In this document: positions 37,354-45,115 of the stretch, in pieces | How positions within the stretch are numbered: position 1 is the stretch's first letter | Layout of the letters: every line of letters begins with the position of its first letter | Assembly: GCF_000716335.1 (NCBI RefSeq) | Contig: NZ_KL591006.1 | Span: forward strand, 213,330 to 277,329 | Origin: Streptomyces sp. NRRL S-118 | GTDB taxonomy: Bacteria; Actinomycetota; Actinomycetes; Streptomycetales; Streptomycetaceae | Length of the DNA: 64,000 bases | Reading direction: 5' to 3' | Notes under the pieces: generated by a model | The model's database searches: none | What the model was told of the DNA's origin: nothing | The model's input: the letters and a program-made list of their open reading frames with translations, nothing else | Made by a program: the position numbers and the translations under genes

Positions 37354-38025
37354 GTGAGCCGCAGCCTTCGACGCGGCGTCCTCGCCGCCACCGCCATCGT
37401 GTTCTCGATCGCCTCGCTCTCCGCCTGCGGCGCGGGCAACGACGCCCAGACGCTCCAGATCAGGCCGGACAACGCGGCCACCACCGTCGGCGACATCAAG
37501 ATCCAGAACGCCACGGTGATCGCGCAGGAGAAGCCTGGCGCCGAGGGCCCGGCCGTCGTCTCGGCGACACTCTTCAACGCCGGCGACAAGGAGGAGAAGC
37601 TGGAGGCCATCCAGCTCCCGGGCTCCGACGCCACCGTGAAGCTCACGCCCGCGGGCGGCTCCGGCGCCATCACCGTCCCGGCGTTCGGCTCGGTCGTCAT
37701 CGGCGGCAAGGGCAACGCCTCGGCCGTGCTGGACCAGGGCGTGGACAAGGCCGAGCTCGGCAGCGCCCGCGAGGTCGTCTTCCAGCTCAGCGAGACCGGT
37801 GACGTGAAGCTCGACGCGTTCGTCGTCACGGCGCGCGGCTACTACGCGGACTTCGGTCCCACCGGCGCGCCCGAGGCGCCCGCCGCCACGCCGTCGGGCT
37901 CCCCGACCGCGTCGCCCACCGGCTCCCCGACCGGCTCCCCCTCGGGCTCTCCGGCCGGTACGCACGGCCAGGAGGGCGACACCCCGGCGACGGGCGGCGA
38001 GCAGTCGCACGCCGCCGGTCACTGA
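37354..38025 (+). CDS. Secreted lipoprotein with Pro/Thr/Ser repeat tail
   Basis: A 223-residue lipoprotein: signal to lipobox ASLSAC near residue 24, a beta-rich central domain (IKIQNATVIAQEKPGAEGPAVVSATLFNAGDKEEKLEAI) similar in outline to copper-chaperone/DUF461-like folds but without their Met/His copper motif, then a GSPT repeat tail (PTGSPTGSPSGSPAG). The function is unknown. It is convergent with phoP and always-near-phoP position suggests a core gene. Confidence 0.78.
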   Translation: MSRSLRRGVLAATAIVFSIASLSACGAGNDAQTLQIRPDNAATTVGDIKIQNATVIAQEKPGAEGPAVVSATLFNAGDKEEKLEAIQLPGSDATVKLTPAGGSGAITVPAFGSVVIGGKGNASAVLDQGVDKAELGSAREVVFQLSETGDVKLDAFVVTARGYYADFGPTGAPEAPAATPSGSPTASPTGSPTGSPSGSPAGTHGQEGDTPATGGEQSHAAGH

Positions 38026-38035
38026 CCCGCACCAG

Positions 38036-38079
38036 CGCGAGGGCGCCCCACCGGAGCTTTCCGGCGGGGCGCCCTCGCG
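38036..38079. terminator. Bidirectional terminator between lipoprotein gene and phoP
   Basis: Fourteen-base arms CGCGAGGGCGCCCC and GGGGCGCCCTCGCG with an inner CCGG/CCGG stem. Confidence 0.85.
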
Positions 38080-38107
38080 TTCGTCCGCACGTCCCGTGCC
38101 GGCCGGC

Positions 38108-38788
38108 CTAGGGCTCGAACTTGTACCCGAGGCCCCGGACCGTCACCAGGTAGCGCGGCGCGCCCGGATCCGGCTCGATCTTGGCGCGCAGACGCTTGAC
38201 GTGGACGTCGAGGGTCTTGGTGTCGCCGACGTAGTCCGCGCCCCACACCCGGTCGATGAGCTGCATGCGCGTGAGGACGCGGCCCGCGTTGCGCAGGAGC
38301 ATCTCCAGCAGGTCGAACTCCTTCAGCGGCAGGTCGACCTTGGCGCCCGAGACCGTGACCACGTGGCGGTCCACGTCCATCCGCACCGGGCCGGCCTCCA
38401 GGGCCGCCGGCGTGACCTCCTCCGGCTCGCCGCGGCGGCGCAGCACCGCGCGGATGCGGGCGACCAGCTCGCGGGAGGAGAACGGCTTGGTGACGTAGTC
38501 GTCGGCTCCTATTTCCAGCCCGACCACCTTGTCGATCTCGCTGTCCTTGGCCGTGACCATGATGACGGGCACGTTCGAGCGGCCGCGCAGCTGGCGGCAG
38601 ACCTCCGTGCCGGGCAGGCCGGGCAGCATGAGGTCGAGCAGGACCAGGTCGGCGCCGTTGCGCTCGAACTCGTCCAGCCCCTCGGGCCCGGTCGTCGCGA
38701 CGGCGACTTCGAAGCCCTCCTTGCGGAGCATGTAGGACAGGGCGTCGCTGAAGGATTCCTCATCCTCGACGACAAGGACTCGGGTCAC
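38108..38788 (-). CDS. phoP: Phosphate response regulator PhoP
   Basis: OmpR-type regulator of phosphate scavenging and of antibiotic production in Streptomyces; 226 residues. Receiver: VLVVEDEESFSDALSYML, phospho-Asp in LVLLDLMLPGLPG, Lys in YVTKPFSSREL. The C-terminal winged helix has LPLKEFDLLEMLLRNAGRVLTRMQLIDRVWG and HVKRLRAKIEPDP with YLVTVRGLGYKFE. GTG start has GGAGG upstream and overlaps the phoR stop by four bases. Confidence 0.96.
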   Translation of the reverse strand: MTRVLVVEDEESFSDALSYMLRKEGFEVAVATTGPEGLDEFERNGADLVLLDLMLPGLPGTEVCRQLRGRSNVPVIMVTAKDSEIDKVVGLEIGADDYVTKPFSSRELVARIRAVLRRRGEPEEVTPAALEAGPVRMDVDRHVVTVSGAKVDLPLKEFDLLEMLLRNAGRVLTRMQLIDRVWGADYVGDTKTLDVHVKRLRAKIEPDPGAPRYLVTVRGLGYKFEP

Positions 38789-40023
38789 GGAAGGACCTCC
38801 GGGGCGGTGAGCGGTTCTGTGGTGGTCTCTGAGTCGTGGTGCCGCGGGCGGGACCCGGCGGAGCGGTCCCGTACTGCGCCGGCCTCGGGCAGCCGCAGCG
38901 TGAAGGTGGAGCCCTGACCCTCGGTGCTCCACACCGTGACCTCCCCGCCGTGCGAGGCGGCCACGTGCTTGACGATGGCCAGGCCCAGGCCCGTACCACC
39001 GGTGGCGCGGGAGCGCGCCGGATCGACGCGGTAGAAGCGCTCGAAGATGCGCTCCTTGTCCTTGTCGGGGATGCCTATGCCCTGGTCGGTGACGGCGATC
39101 TCTATGAGGTCGCCGCCGGGCGCGGAGACGCGGCGGGCGGCGATGCCGACGCGGGTGTGGGCGGGTGAGTAGTTGACGGCGTTCTCGACGAGGTTGCCGA
39201 GGGCGGCGGCGAGCTGGCCGCGGTGGCCCCATACGTACAGATCGTGGGTGCCTCCCGAGGCCATGGTGATCTGCTTGGTGCCGGCCGTGTGCCGGGAGCG
39301 GTCGACGGCCTCGGCGACCAGCTCGTCGACCCGCACCGGCTCGGCGTCGTCCAGCGGGTCGTCGTTCTGCACCCGGGAGAGGTCGATGAGCTCCTGGACG
39401 AGGTTGGTGAGCCGGGTCGCCTCGATCTGCATGCGGCCGGCGAAGCGGGTGACCGCCTCGGGGTCGTCGGAGGCGTCCATGACGGCTTCGGAGAGCAGCG
39501 AGAGCGCGCCGACGGGCGTCTTGAGCTCGTGGCTGACGTTGGCGACGAAGTCGCGGCGTACGGCCTCTATGCGGCGCGCCTCCGTCAGGTCCTCCACGAG
39601 GAGCAGGACGAGGCGGGAGCCGAGCGGGGCGACGCGGGCGGAGACGGCGAGGGCTTCGCCGCGGCCGGTGCCGCGCCGGGGCAGATCGAGCTCGACCTGG
39701 CGTATCTCCCCGTCGCGGCGGGTGTCGCGGGCCATGTGGAGCATCGGCTCGACGGCGAGCTTGCCGCCGCGGACCAGGCCGAGCGCGTACGCCGCGGAGC
39801 TGGCCTTGACGACGGAGTCGCTCTCGTCGAGCACGACGGCGGAGGAGCGCAGGACCGACAGGACCGTGTCCACGCCCGGCGGCAGCACCGCGTCCGTGTG
39901 GAGCGAGGTACGGGTGGGCCTGGCCTGGTCGCGCTCGCTCCAGCGGAACGCCAGCATGGCGATCACGCCGGTGCACGCCCCGGCGATCGCTGCCAATGCG
40001 GCGACCGCCGCGTTCACGTCCAT
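38785..40023 (-). CDS. phoR: Phosphate sensor histidine kinase PhoR
   Basis: Membrane kinase partner of PhoP, 412 residues. One N-terminal transmembrane helix (about 5-27), a PAS-like region, H-box FVANVSHELKTPVGALSLLSEAV near residue 172, N-box LGNLVENAVNYSP, G1 VTDQGIGIPDKDKERIFERFYRVD and G2 TGGTGLGLAIVKHVAASHGG. Upstream lies the PHO box shared with phoU. Confidence 0.95.
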   Translation of the reverse strand: MDVNAAVAALAAIAGACTGVIAMLAFRWSERDQARPTRTSLHTDAVLPPGVDTVLSVLRSSAVVLDESDSVVKASSAAYALGLVRGGKLAVEPMLHMARDTRRDGEIRQVELDLPRRGTGRGEALAVSARVAPLGSRLVLLLVEDLTEARRIEAVRRDFVANVSHELKTPVGALSLLSEAVMDASDDPEAVTRFAGRMQIEATRLTNLVQELIDLSRVQNDDPLDDAEPVRVDELVAEAVDRSRHTAGTKQITMASGGTHDLYVWGHRGQLAAALGNLVENAVNYSPAHTRVGIAARRVSAPGGDLIEIAVTDQGIGIPDKDKERIFERFYRVDPARSRATGGTGLGLAIVKHVAASHGGEVTVWSTEGQGSTFTLRLPEAGAVRDRSAGSRPRHHDSETTTEPLTAPEVLP

Positions 40024-40096
40024 GCATCCAGGTTATGCGGGGTGTCCGACACTCTCCCAGCCATCCGAGTGGGTGCTCGAACAGTCGTCGCCCAGA

Positions 40097-40129
40097 GTTC
40101 ACCGAGGGGATAGTGACGGTTCACTTGTG
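40097..40129. promoter_or_regulatory. PHO box (PhoP-binding direct repeats) in the phoR-phoU gap
   Basis: Three 11-base units: GTTCACCGAGG, GGATAGTGACG and GTTCACTTGTG. The outer two match the GTTCACC unit well and are 22 bases apart; the middle is degenerate. The same arrangement autoregulates phoRP and represses or activates phoU in S. coelicolor. Confidence 0.82.
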
Positions 40130-40224
40130 AGGGAGGCCCCGGACTTTTTGGACTCGGACCGTGGGAGCGTGGGGGTCCGAGCCCCACCCGGACCCCTGTT
40201 GGTCGTACTGAGAGAGGGACATCC

Positions 40225-40905
40225 ATGCGGGACGCGTACCACGAGGAACTGGACTCGATCGGCGAGGGCCTGGTCGAGATGGCCCGTCTGGTCGGGTCGG
40301 CGATCGGGCGCGCCACGACGGCGATGCTCGACGCGGATCTGAAGCTGGCGGAGGCCGTGATCGCGGCCGACCAGAAGGTCGACGACCTTCAGCACGACCT
40401 GGAGGCGCGGGCGATAGCCCTGCTGGCACGCCAGCAGCCCGTCGCGACGGACCTGCGGATCGTGGTGACCTCGCTGCGGATGAGCGCCGACCTGGAGCGC
40501 TCGGGCGACCTGGCGCAGCACGTCGCCAAGCTGGCCCGGCTGCGCTTCCCGGACCGCGCGGTGCCGCGGGACCTGCACGCGACGATCCTGGAGATGGGGC
40601 AGCTGGCGCAGCGCCTGATGGCGAAGGCGGCGGAGGTCATCATCACGAAGGACGTCGACCTGGCGCTGCAGCTGGAGCACGACGACGACGAGATGGACCG
40701 CCTGCACCGCACGCTCTTCCAGCACCTGATGGACGACCGCTGGAAGCACGGCATCGAGACGGCCGTCGACGTGACACTGCTGGGCCGCTACTACGAGCGC
40801 TTCGCCGACCACGCGGTGTCGGTGGCCAAGCGCGTGGTCTACCTGGTGACGGGCGAGCACGCCGACGAGCTCCAGCAGGCGGAGTCCCCGGTCGAGGGCG
40901 CCTGA
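40225..40905 (+). CDS. phoU: Phosphate-signalling regulator PhoU
   Basis: A 226-residue two-repeat helical bundle that dampens PhoR signalling and binds metal clusters. Both repeats are visible: MRDAYHEELDSIGEGLVEMARLVGSAI with the E/DxxxD motif VIAADQKVDDLQHDLE, and the second with QLEHDDDEMDRLHRTLF; ATDLRIVVTSLRMSADLERSGDLA and the closing YERFADHAVSVAKRVVYLVTG are family signatures. The final 46 coding bases plus stop are duplicated 117 bases downstream. Confidence 0.96.
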   Translation: MRDAYHEELDSIGEGLVEMARLVGSAIGRATTAMLDADLKLAEAVIAADQKVDDLQHDLEARAIALLARQQPVATDLRIVVTSLRMSADLERSGDLAQHVAKLARLRFPDRAVPRDLHATILEMGQLAQRLMAKAAEVIITKDVDLALQLEHDDDEMDRLHRTLFQHLMDDRWKHGIETAVDVTLLGRYYERFADHAVSVAKRVVYLVTGEHADELQQAESPVEGA

Positions 40906-41026
40906 CGGCGGCGGACGGAACCCGGCTCGCGGACCGAAGCCTGCGCAGCAGTGCGAGGGACGCCGGGAAGAGGGGTCGCCGACGAGCTCCAGCAGGCGGA
41001 GTCCCCGGTCGAGGGCGCCTGACGGC
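40860..41026. repeat. Direct repeat copying the 3' end of phoU
   Basis: 40860-40909 and 40977-41026 are identical over 50 bases, 117 bases apart. Each includes the PhoU tail codons (ADELQQAESPVEGA) and TGA. The 67 bases between show no gene. Confidence 0.93.
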
Positions 41027-41172
41027 CGGGCCCCGGCTGGTCGCGCCCCCGGGCGGCGGCGCGGGGCCGGTGGGACGGGCCTCTGTGCGCCGTTGATGCG
41101 CCATGTCGGCCGGGCATGCAATGGGGAGAGATGACGTACGCCTTCGAACGTACGCCTTTGAGGAGGGACCCC

Positions 41173-41325
41173 ATGGCAGATTCCCCCGTGACCGACGTCC
41201 AGCAGGAAGCAGCACCGGTCGAAGTGGTCCACCTGCCCGTCCTGGGCGCCTGCGGATGCGGCTCGGGCTGCGGCTGCGGGTGCCAGTCGGGCGCCCCTTG
41301 CCAGTGCGGCGGCTGCTGCGGCTGA
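41173..41325 (+). CDS. mtpA: Metallothionein-like protein MtpA
   Basis: A 50-residue protein whose C-terminal half is a cysteine cluster (GACGCGSGCGCGCQSGAPCQCGGCCG, ten cysteines), so it should bind zinc or copper. ATG 41173 has AGGAGG seven bases upstream. In S. coelicolor the equivalent gene lies after phoU and is co-controlled by PhoP. Upstream, ACGTACGCCTT is repeated at 41134 and 41148, possibly an operator. Confidence 0.85.
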   Translation: MADSPVTDVQQEAAPVEVVHLPVLGACGCGSGCGCGCQSGAPCQCGGCCG

Positions 41326-41345
41326 CCGGCGCTCCACGTACGCGG

Positions 41346-41383
41346 AAGGGCCCCGACCGGGCATACCGGGCGGGGCCCTTTTT
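41346..41383 (+). terminator. Terminator of mtpA
   Basis: Arms AAGGGCCCCG and CGGGGCCCTT with an inner CCGG stem and a TTTTT run, 20 bases after the mtpA stop; the clearest rho-independent terminator here. Confidence 0.9.
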
Positions 41384-41723
41384 CTCGCGGCGTGCGAGGG
41401 GGGATGCGTACGACTTCTTGCCGGTGGCTGCTGGTGAGCCCCGGCGGCCCTCCGACGGCCCACAGACGACCTGGCACCGGTCATCGCTTGCGGGCCTTCG
41501 GGTGTGAGTAAGGGCTGTCCCGCTTTTGCAGTCAGGGGGTTCCGGAAGCCTCGCGTCGTGTGCGGCTGGAGTCTGCTCCAAAGGCTCCGAAGCTGTTCGC
41601 CCCACAGGTTGGTGACGCGGGAGAAGGACCGGTTGTCGACACGGCGTCGTTCGACTGGCTTAATGATCGACAGCTTGGGGTGGGAGGGGCTGGGTCAGCC
41701 CGTGCTGGAGTGGGGGAACCGGT
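41384..41723. other. Gene-poor stretch at the left edge of an accessory patch
   Basis: Base composition drops and third-position bias disappears in every frame. I find no gene; several short frames open but none has Streptomyces-like codon use. It may be decayed mobile DNA, given the broken integrase to the right. Confidence 0.4.
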
Positions 41724-42302
41724 ATGCCAGTCCAGACAGTGCCTACGCGACCGACGCTCGGCACGTACGTGGTCATGGCGGCGTGCACCGGTGTCGCGGC
41801 CGTCCTGCTAGGGACGCTGTACCTGATCTACCGGGACATGGCGATCACGGGAGGCTGCGGATCGCGGTACGGCGGCGCATGTTCCGGGAAACAGTCCGCA
41901 CACATCTTCGCGGCGCTCGTGGTGATGCCCGCCGCCGTGGCGTGCCTCGTGTTCCTGAACTGGGTTGTCTTCCGCCCGTACCGCCGGGGCCACGAGGCAT
42001 ACCGCCTCGTCATCCCACTTCTCCTGGCGGCGGGCGCCGTGGAGTTGTTCACAGCAGATGTTCCCCTTGGCGGCGCAGCCGCGCTCCTCGCCGCCGTCGG
42101 GGTTCTCCTGGCCTTCCGTAAGCCGGTCGGTGTGCGGGGAATGGTGTGGGGGCTGAGCCAGCACCGCCTCAGGGCGCTGACGAATGATCTCGAGGCGGAA
42201 CCGTTGTCCACGGGCCAGAACGTCCTCTTCCTGTGCGCCAACGCCATCGGGACCGCGCTGGGACTGTTGGGTGCCGACCGGCTGTACTCGTCGCTGGGAT
42301 GA
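41724..42302 (+). CDS. Orphan membrane protein
   Basis: A 192-residue protein with about five hydrophobic segments (TYVVMAACTGVAAVLLGTLYLIY, FAALVVMPAAVACLVFLNWVVF, LVIPLLLAAGAVELF, LGGAAALLAAVGVLLAF, QNVLFLCANAIGTALGLLG) and an external loop with a cysteine pair (GGCGSRYGGACSG). I recognise no family. Codon use is less G/C-biased than in neighbouring genes, suggesting recent acquisition, and it lies beside an integrase remnant. Confidence 0.6.
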   Translation: MPVQTVPTRPTLGTYVVMAACTGVAAVLLGTLYLIYRDMAITGGCGSRYGGACSGKQSAHIFAALVVMPAAVACLVFLNWVVFRPYRRGHEAYRLVIPLLLAAGAVELFTADVPLGGAAALLAAVGVLLAFRKPVGVRGMVWGLSQHRLRALTNDLEAEPLSTGQNVLFLCANAIGTALGLLGADRLYSSLG

Positions 42303-42369
42303 ACTGAGCCGACCGTTCGCGGCCCGGCGGGCACACCATCTCCTGCACGCTCAGACGCTGCTTCATGGG

Positions 42370-42570
42370 GCAGGTGGCCGAACAGGCTGAACGCCTTCTA
42401 CGCGTCGGCGCTGCTGGGCGGCGGCCAGAACATCACGGCCGTGAGGGAGTACCTGGCAACGGCGACCCAGGGCTGACGCTCCGGGCCTACGCCCACCTCA
42501 TGTCGAGCAGCCGGGAAGCACCCGGAAGGCCATCACGACCGTCTACGGCGCGGTCCGGCGCAACGTGTGA
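42370..42570 (+). pseudogene. Remnant of a phage-type tyrosine integrase (C-terminus)
   Basis: Joining three frames gives LNAFYASALLGGGQNITAVREYL, then GLTLRAYAHLMSSSREAPG, then KAITTVYGAVRRNV and a TGA at 42568-42570. This is the end of the catalytic domain (the usual HFYAS..L..G..I..VSEYLGH...TLRTYTHLMPSS). The GH motif is lost, a stop lies at 42474, and there is at least one further frameshift. The catalytic tyrosine position is kept in RAYAHL. Confidence 0.72.
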
Positions 42571-42645
42571 CGACCCGCAGACGGCCCGAATGAATCAGCC
42601 CCCTACCGGCGGAGAAACCGCAGGTAGAGGGCATGATCACATGTG

Positions 42646-43407
42646 TTACTTCTTCTTGCCCTGGTTCTTGACCGCCTCGATGGCCGCCTTGGCCGCCTCG
42701 GGGTCGAGGTACGTGCCGCCCTTGGTCAGCGGCTTGAAGTCGGCGTCGAGCTCGTACACCAGCGGGATGCCCGTCGGGATGTTGAGGCCCGCGATGTCGG
42801 CGTCGGAGATGCCGTCCAGGTGCTTCACCAGGGCGCGCAGGCTGTTGCCGTGGGCGGCGACCAGGACCGTGCGGCCGGCCAGGAGGTCCGGGACGATGCC
42901 GTCGTACCAGTACGGCAGCATGCGGACGACGACGTCCTTCAGGCACTCCGTGCGGGGGCGCAGCTCCGGCGGGATGGTGGCGTAGCGCGCGTCGTTGGCC
43001 TGCGAGAACTCGTTGTCGTCGGCGAGGACCGGCGGCGGGGTGTCGTACGAGCGGCGCCACAGCATGAACTGCTCCTCGCCGTACTCGGCGAGCGTCTGCG
43101 CCTTGTCCTTGCCCTGCAGCGCGCCGTAGTGGCGCTCGTTCAGGCGCCAGGAGCGGTGGACCGGGATCCAGTGGCGGTCGGCGGCCTCCAGGGCCAGCTG
43201 CGCGGTGCGGATGGCGCGCTTCTGGAGGGAGGTGTGCAGGACATCGGGGAGCAGACCGGCGTCCTTGAGCAGCTCACCGCCGCGGACCGCCTCCTTCTCG
43301 CCCTTCTCGGTGAGGTTGACGTCCACCCAGCCGGTGAACAGGTTCTTCGCGTTCCATTCGCTCTCGCCGTGGCGGAGGAGGATCAGCTTGTACGGTGCGT
43401 CGGCCAT
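42646..43407 (-). CDS. gpmA: 2,3-bisphosphoglycerate-dependent phosphoglycerate mutase
   Basis: Glycolytic enzyme converting 3- and 2-phosphoglycerate; 253 residues. The phospho-His motif is [12 protein letters not shown] near residue 8, then [28 protein letters not shown] and the second catalytic His in [18 protein letters not shown]. The C-terminus ends in a lysine-rich tail. A weak hairpin (42603-42627) follows the stop. Confidence 0.96.
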   Translation of the reverse strand: MADAPYKLILLRHGESEWNAKNLFTGWVDVNLTEKGEKEAVRGGELLKDAGLLPDVLHTSLQKRAIRTAQLALEAADRHWIPVHRSWRLNERHYGALQGKDKAQTLAEYGEEQFMLWRRSYDTPPPVLADDNEFSQANDARYATIPPELRPRTECLKDVVVRMLPYWYDGIVPDLLAGRTVLVAAHGNSLRALVKHLDGISDADIAGLNIPTGIPLVYELDADFKPLTKGGTYLDPEAAKAAIEAVKNQGKKK

Positions 43408-43527
43408 GCGTACGAGATTAATGGACGCCGCTGACGGTTGACGGCTCCCGTCAATTGACTGGCCTCCGGGAGCATCGCCCTTGTAAGTTCCCCATGCTGG
43501 CAACGCCACTTACAGGGGGATGGGTTC

Positions 43528-44823
43528 ATGTCGATGGCCACGCTCAGGCGCGCGGCGAGGGAGAGCGTCTCGGGGCTGCCCCGGGAGTTCTGGTGGCTGT
43601 GGACCAGCACGCTGGTCAACCGGCTCGGGGGGTTCGTCGCCACCTTCATGGCGCTCTACCTGACCCTGGACCGTGGGTACTCGGCGACGTACGCCGGGCT
43701 CGTCGCCGCCCTGCACGGCCTCGGCGGCGTCATCTCGTCGCTCGGCGCGGGCGTCATGACCGACCGGCTGGGCCGGCGGCCCACCATGCTGATCGCCCAG
43801 CTGTCGACCGCGCTCTCCGTCGCCCTCCTCGGCTTCATGGAGCACCCCGTCGCCATCGCCGCCGTGGCGTTCCTGGTCGGGGCCGCGTCGAACGCCTCCC
43901 GCCCGGCGGTGCAGGCGATGATGGCCGACCTCGTACCGCCCGAGGACCGCCTTCGGGCCTTCTCGCTCAACTACTGGGCGATCAACCTGGGCTTCGCCGT
44001 CTCGTCCGCCGGCGCCGGCTTCCTCGCCGAGTACAGCTACCGCGCCGGCTTCCTGGCCGAGGCCGCGATGACACTGGCCTGTGCGGTGCTGATCTTCGTC
44101 AAGGTCCCCGAGTCGCGGCCCGAGCAGGCCCCGGCGACGGCGGGGAAGGAGACCGCCGAGCCGGAGGTCGGCCTGGGGACCGTCCTGCGCGACGGACGGT
44201 TCATGGGGGTGGTCGGCCTGTCCTTCCTGATCTCGCTGATCTTCCAGCAGGGGTACGTGGGCCTCCCGGTCGCCATGGGCGCGGACGGCTTCACCAGCGC
44301 GGACTTCGGTGCGGCCATCGCCGTGAACGGCGTGCTGATCGTGGCCCTCCAGATCCCGCTGACCCGGTACATCGAGCGCCGCGACCCGCGTGCGCTGCTG
44401 ATCGTCTCCGCGCTGCTCGCCGGGTACGGCTTCGGGCTCACCGCCTTCGCCGGTTCGATCGCCGTGTACGCGCTGACCGTCTGCGTCTGGACGGTCGGCG
44501 AGATGATCAACGCCCCGACCCAGACGGGACTGGTGGTGCGGCTGTCCCCGGTGCACGGGCGCGGGCGCTACCAGGGCGTCTACACGATGTCCTGGTCCGT
44601 CGCCGCGCTCGTCGCCCCGCTGATGTCGGGCTGGGTGATCGACCGGTTCGGCGCGCCGTGGCTGTGGGGGACGTGCGCGGTGCTGGGCACGGTGGCCGCG
44701 CTCGGCTACTGGCTGCTGATGCGTGCGCTGCCCGAGGACGACGCCCCCGTCACGGAGGTCGTGACCGGAGAGATCGCGGCCGCGCGGGCCCCCACCGAGG
44801 GGGAGAAGGTCACCGCCGCCTGA
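43528..44823 (+). CDS. Major facilitator superfamily transporter (MdtG/H-like)
   Basis: A 431-residue, twelve-helix exporter. The motif A loop is GVMTDRLGRRPTML near residue 76, and the second half begins with GVVGLSFLISLIFQQGYVG near 226. N- and C-terminal ends are cytoplasmic. Substrate is unknown. It starts 121 bases after the divergent gpmA start. Confidence 0.86.
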   Translation: MSMATLRRAARESVSGLPREFWWLWTSTLVNRLGGFVATFMALYLTLDRGYSATYAGLVAALHGLGGVISSLGAGVMTDRLGRRPTMLIAQLSTALSVALLGFMEHPVAIAAVAFLVGAASNASRPAVQAMMADLVPPEDRLRAFSLNYWAINLGFAVSSAGAGFLAEYSYRAGFLAEAAMTLACAVLIFVKVPESRPEQAPATAGKETAEPEVGLGTVLRDGRFMGVVGLSFLISLIFQQGYVGLPVAMGADGFTSADFGAAIAVNGVLIVALQIPLTRYIERRDPRALLIVSALLAGYGFGLTAFAGSIAVYALTVCVWTVGEMINAPTQTGLVVRLSPVHGRGRYQGVYTMSWSVAALVAPLMSGWVIDRFGAPWLWGTCAVLGTVAALGYWLLMRALPEDDAPVTEVVTGEIAAARAPTEGEKVTAA

Positions 44824-45003
44824 GGGCGCGCCGACCTCGTACGGGTTCTGGAGGCGTACGGCCACGGGGGTGCCGTACGCCTCCAGTCGTGTGGGGAGCG
44901 GGCCGGCGAAGTCGGTGACGTCGGTCGGTCCGATCTCGCCGATCCCGCCGGCCTCGCTGATGCCGGCGGTGGCGCCGCACGGCGCGATCCCGTCGACCTC
45001 GAC
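44824..45003 (-). pseudogene. Possible coding remnant antisense to the MFS tail
   Basis: Minus-strand reading gives DGIAPCGATAGISEAGGIGEIGPTDVTDFAGPLPTRLEAYGTP followed by VAVRLQNPYEVGAP, with strong G/C third-position use. It has no in-frame start upstream and no stop before running into the MFS gene antisense. I interpret it as a decayed gene end; the family is not recognised. Confidence 0.35.
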
Positions 45004-45115
45004 CGGCCCGGCGCGGTGCCCGGGGAATCGGCCGGTTCCGGCCCCGCGTGGGCCGGGACCTTCCTAAGCTGCCGATGAGCATGGCTGAGCACCGACAACC
45101 GCACGGGGGCGAGAA

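Noticed and set aside
41504..42121. 205-residue frame overlapping the orphan membrane protein
   Set aside because: Arg-rich out-of-frame product; the 41724-42302 frame has clear hydrophobic helices.
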